7,870 bases of DNA, taken from contig CAJYRH010000118.1 of assembly GCA_913776795.1 (NCBI GenBank), positions 1 to 7,870 of the forward strand. Direction: 5' to 3'. The position numbers and the translations under genes were made by a program. A model generated the notes under the pieces. That model was given only the letters and a program-made list of their open reading frames with translations. It did no database searches and was not told the DNA's origin. This DNA comes from an uncultured Pseudorhodoferax sp. Its GTDB lineage: Bacteria; Pseudomonadota; Gammaproteobacteria; Burkholderiales; Burkholderiaceae. Each line of letters starts with the position of its first letter. Position 1 is the stretch's first letter. Below are positions 6,595 through 7,870 of the stretch, piece after piece.

Positions 6595-7289
6595 GCCGCC
6601 AGCTGCTGCGCCGCCTCCCAGGCCCGCGCGATCTCGGTGTCGGCGTCAAGGGAGGGCGCGGGCTGCGCGCGGGGCTGCAGCCGCGTCTCGATCAGCGACA
6701 GGTGCACGTGCATGGCCTTCATGGCGCGGCCTGCGTCGCCCTCAGCCAGCGCGCGCACGATGTCGTCGTGCTCCTCGCAGGCGCAGGAGGACGAGGCGGC
6801 CGGCTCGAAGAAGGCCACCAGCATGGCCGTGCGGCTGACCAGCTCCTGCAGTTCGCGCAGCACGAAGGGGCTGTCGGCGAAGCCGGCCAGCAGCAGGTGG
6901 AACTCGCCGCTGAGCTGGATCGAGCGGGGTCGGTCCTGGGCGTTCAGTGCCGCGTGCTCCAGTGCGCCGTGGGCCTGCAGCGCGTCCAGCTGGCTGGCGG
7001 ACAGCCGGCCCGCCAGCCGGCCGACCAGCCCGCCCTCGACGATGCGGCGCGCCTCGTAGATCTCGCGCGCCTGCACCAGTGTGGGGTTGGAGACGAAGCA
7101 GCCGCGGTTGGGGATCAGCTCCAGCAGCCGCTCGTGGCCGAGCCGGTGCAGCACCTTGCGCACGCGCTCGCGTGAGACGCCGAAGATCTGCGCCAGCCGC
7201 GTCTCGATCAGCTGCGTGCCGGGCGCCAGCCGTCCGGCCAGCAGGGTCTGCGACAGCGTGTGGTGGATGGCCTGTTCGTGGGGGTGCAT
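6591..7289 (-). CDS. GntR family transcriptional regulator, FCD (FadR-type) subfamily
   Basis: A 232-residue regulator. The N-terminal winged helix (about 4-69) has the GntR pattern LIETRLAQIFGVSRERVRKVLHRL in two parts: helix-turn-helix around 28-50, and the wing ELIPNRGCFVSNP at 57-69. The C-terminal all-helical FCD ligand domain (about 74-205) shows the usual metal-site histidines: H131 (EFHLLLAGF), H174 (EEHDDI) and H196 (MHVHL). Members bind DNA as dimers and respond to small carboxylates or related metabolites. The only in-frame ATG near the family's start is at 7289; it has no Shine-Dalgarno, but a TACATT lies six bases upstream. The next functional-looking gene upstream on the same strand is an allantoinase-like deacetylase, separated by a LysR relic, so control of purine or ureide breakdown is plausible. 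That link is inference; the effector cannot be read. Confidence 0.92.
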   Translation of the reverse strand: MHPHEQAIHHTLSQTLLAGRLAPGTQLIETRLAQIFGVSRERVRKVLHRLGHERLLELIPNRGCFVSNPTLVQAREIYEARRIVEGGLVGRLAGRLSASQLDALQAHGALEHAALNAQDRPRSIQLSGEFHLLLAGFADSPFVLRELQELVSRTAMLVAFFEPAASSSCACEEHDDIVRALAEGDAGRAMKAMHVHLSLIETRLQPRAQPAPSLDADTEIARAWEAAQQLAA

Positions 7290-7357
7290 GCGGGCAATGT
7301 AGCGCAGGGTGCCGGCACCGCTGCAGGCGCACGGCCCGGCTGAAGCGCAGGCGCGGT

Positions 7358-7680
7358 GGTGCGCGGGTGCGTGGCGAACTGCGCAAGCGGCGGGGCCTTG
7401 CGCGCCGGACCGAGGGCTGCCGCCACGGCGACGGCGGGCAGGCCGGCAGGTGGTCGCCGGTGGGCAGGATCTGCAGGTCCGCGCGCACGGCCGATGGCGC
7501 GCGCACCGCCGCCCCCTGGCCCTCGCGCACGGCAGCCAGCAGCCCGACAGGTTGCCGCTGCTGGACGAAGCGCAGGCCTGCGTGGCCGCATGGGTCCTGC
7601 GCATGGATCGTGCAGCTGCACGGCATCGGCGCTGTCCTGCGCACCGCGCTGCCGCTCGCGGCCAGCGACGACAGGATCGA
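7358..7680 (-). pseudogene. Relic of a LysR-type regulator (effector domain only, frameshifted)
   Basis: Most of the 455 bp between the deacetylase stop and GntR reads as the end of a LysR-type effector-binding domain. In one frame (7680 to 7441) it gives SLAASGSAV, then HAQDPCGHAGL, VGLLAAVREGQGAAVRAPSA and ADLQILPTGDHLPA. The match then continues one frame over, from 7441 to 7358, as LPAVAVAAALGPARKAPPLA and QFATHPR. The break is consistent with loss of one base at about 7441. About a dozen residues expected between HAGLRFVQQRQP and VGLLAAVREG also seem to be missing. The N-terminal helix-turn-helix and first half of the effector domain are absent: only 64 bp separate the relic from the upstream gene's stop. 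The family call rests on my recall of LysR C-terminal patterns; decay is inferred from the shift and the truncation. The remaining flanks (7290-7357 and 7681-7744) show nothing further. Confidence 0.6.
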
Positions 7681-7744
7681 CCGCGACCCGGGACGGGAAC
7701 TGCTGGCGCATGCCGTGGCCCACCTGGCCTTGCGCCGGCGTGGA

Positions 7745-7870
7745 TCAGCCCGTGGCGGCGATCCAGTGCCGCGCGATCTGCGCGCGCGTGGCGATCCAGG
7801 CGCCGGGCTGCGCGCGCACATGGGCCAGGATCAGCTCCAGCGCCTTCATGCGCGCGGGCCGGCCGATCAT
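7745..7870 (-). CDS. Polysaccharide deacetylase / allantoinase (PuuE-like), C-terminus only
   Basis: The last 41 residues of a gene that enters from the right edge and ends at TGA (7745-7747). The sequence IGRPARMKALELILAHV, then WIATRAQIARHW, matches the conserved tail of the PuuE-type allantoinases and related NodB-fold deacetylases, which typically end with a GRPxRxxxL helix and a (W/R)xxIARHW motif. The enzyme would hydrolyse allantoin to allantoate in purine breakdown, or deacetylate a related substrate. The catalytic residues lie outside the window, so the exact substrate is open. The methionine at the window edge is internal to the protein and is not its start. The same-strand GntR regulator downstream fits a catabolic locus. 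Confidence 0.7.
   Translation of the reverse strand: MIGRPARMKALELILAHVRAQPGAWIATRAQIARHWIAATG

Noticed and set aside
5439..7175. A plus-strand frame of about 578 codons running through the NadM-Nudix gene into the GntR region.
   Set aside because: It is an out-of-frame shadow of NadM-Nudix and then antisense to GntR; the product is Arg/Ala/Gly/Pro-rich without any motif.
7621..7870. A plus-strand open frame through the deacetylase tail and the LysR relic.
   Set aside because: The minus-strand reading gives a recognisable conserved C-terminus with a proper stop; the plus reading matches nothing.

Overview
The window is very GC-rich, with strong third-position G/C and long antisense open frames in every gene. 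The gene content fits a betaproteobacterium of the order Burkholderiales, most likely Comamonadaceae: a fused NadM-Nudix protein, an allantoinase-like deacetylase next to an FCD-type GntR regulator, and L,D-transpeptidases with an NRIS(F/L)GC active site. This assignment is inferred from gene style; no rRNA or marker gene is present.

Left block, minus strand (about 5169 down to 195). Transcription runs from right to left. First comes a small secreted, Asn/Gln/Thr/Pro-rich protein (4891-5169). Two neighbouring, related exported L,D-transpeptidases follow (4071-4862 and 3362-3979), and then a hairpin just past the second stop. Next is a two-component pair: a NarL/LuxR-type response regulator (2481-3140) whose 3' end overlaps the start of a histidine kinase (632-2509). 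The kinase has a secreted sensor domain, seven membrane helices and a HisKA_3/HATPase core. The last gene is a small three-helix PQ-loop (half-SWEET-like) membrane protein (195-515), possibly preceded by a tiny leader ORF. The likely theme is the cell envelope, but no regulatory link between the transpeptidases and the two-component system is visible.

Middle, plus strand (5410-6459). One gene encodes a bifunctional NMN adenylyltransferase/Nudix hydrolase for NAD metabolism. It has a good candidate promoter and Shine-Dalgarno site and is divergent from the small secreted protein.

Right block, minus strand (7870 down to 6466). The window edge cuts a polysaccharide-deacetylase/allantoinase-like gene, of which only the C-terminus is present. 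Next is about 320 bp that reads as a frameshifted, N-terminally truncated relic of a LysR-type regulator, then a GntR/FCD regulator. A possible 42-codon ORF overlaps the GntR stop by four bases (GTGA) and runs towards the 3' end of the NadM-Nudix gene. No RNA genes, insertion sequences or CRISPR arrays were found. Bases 1-194 hold no gene I can support.
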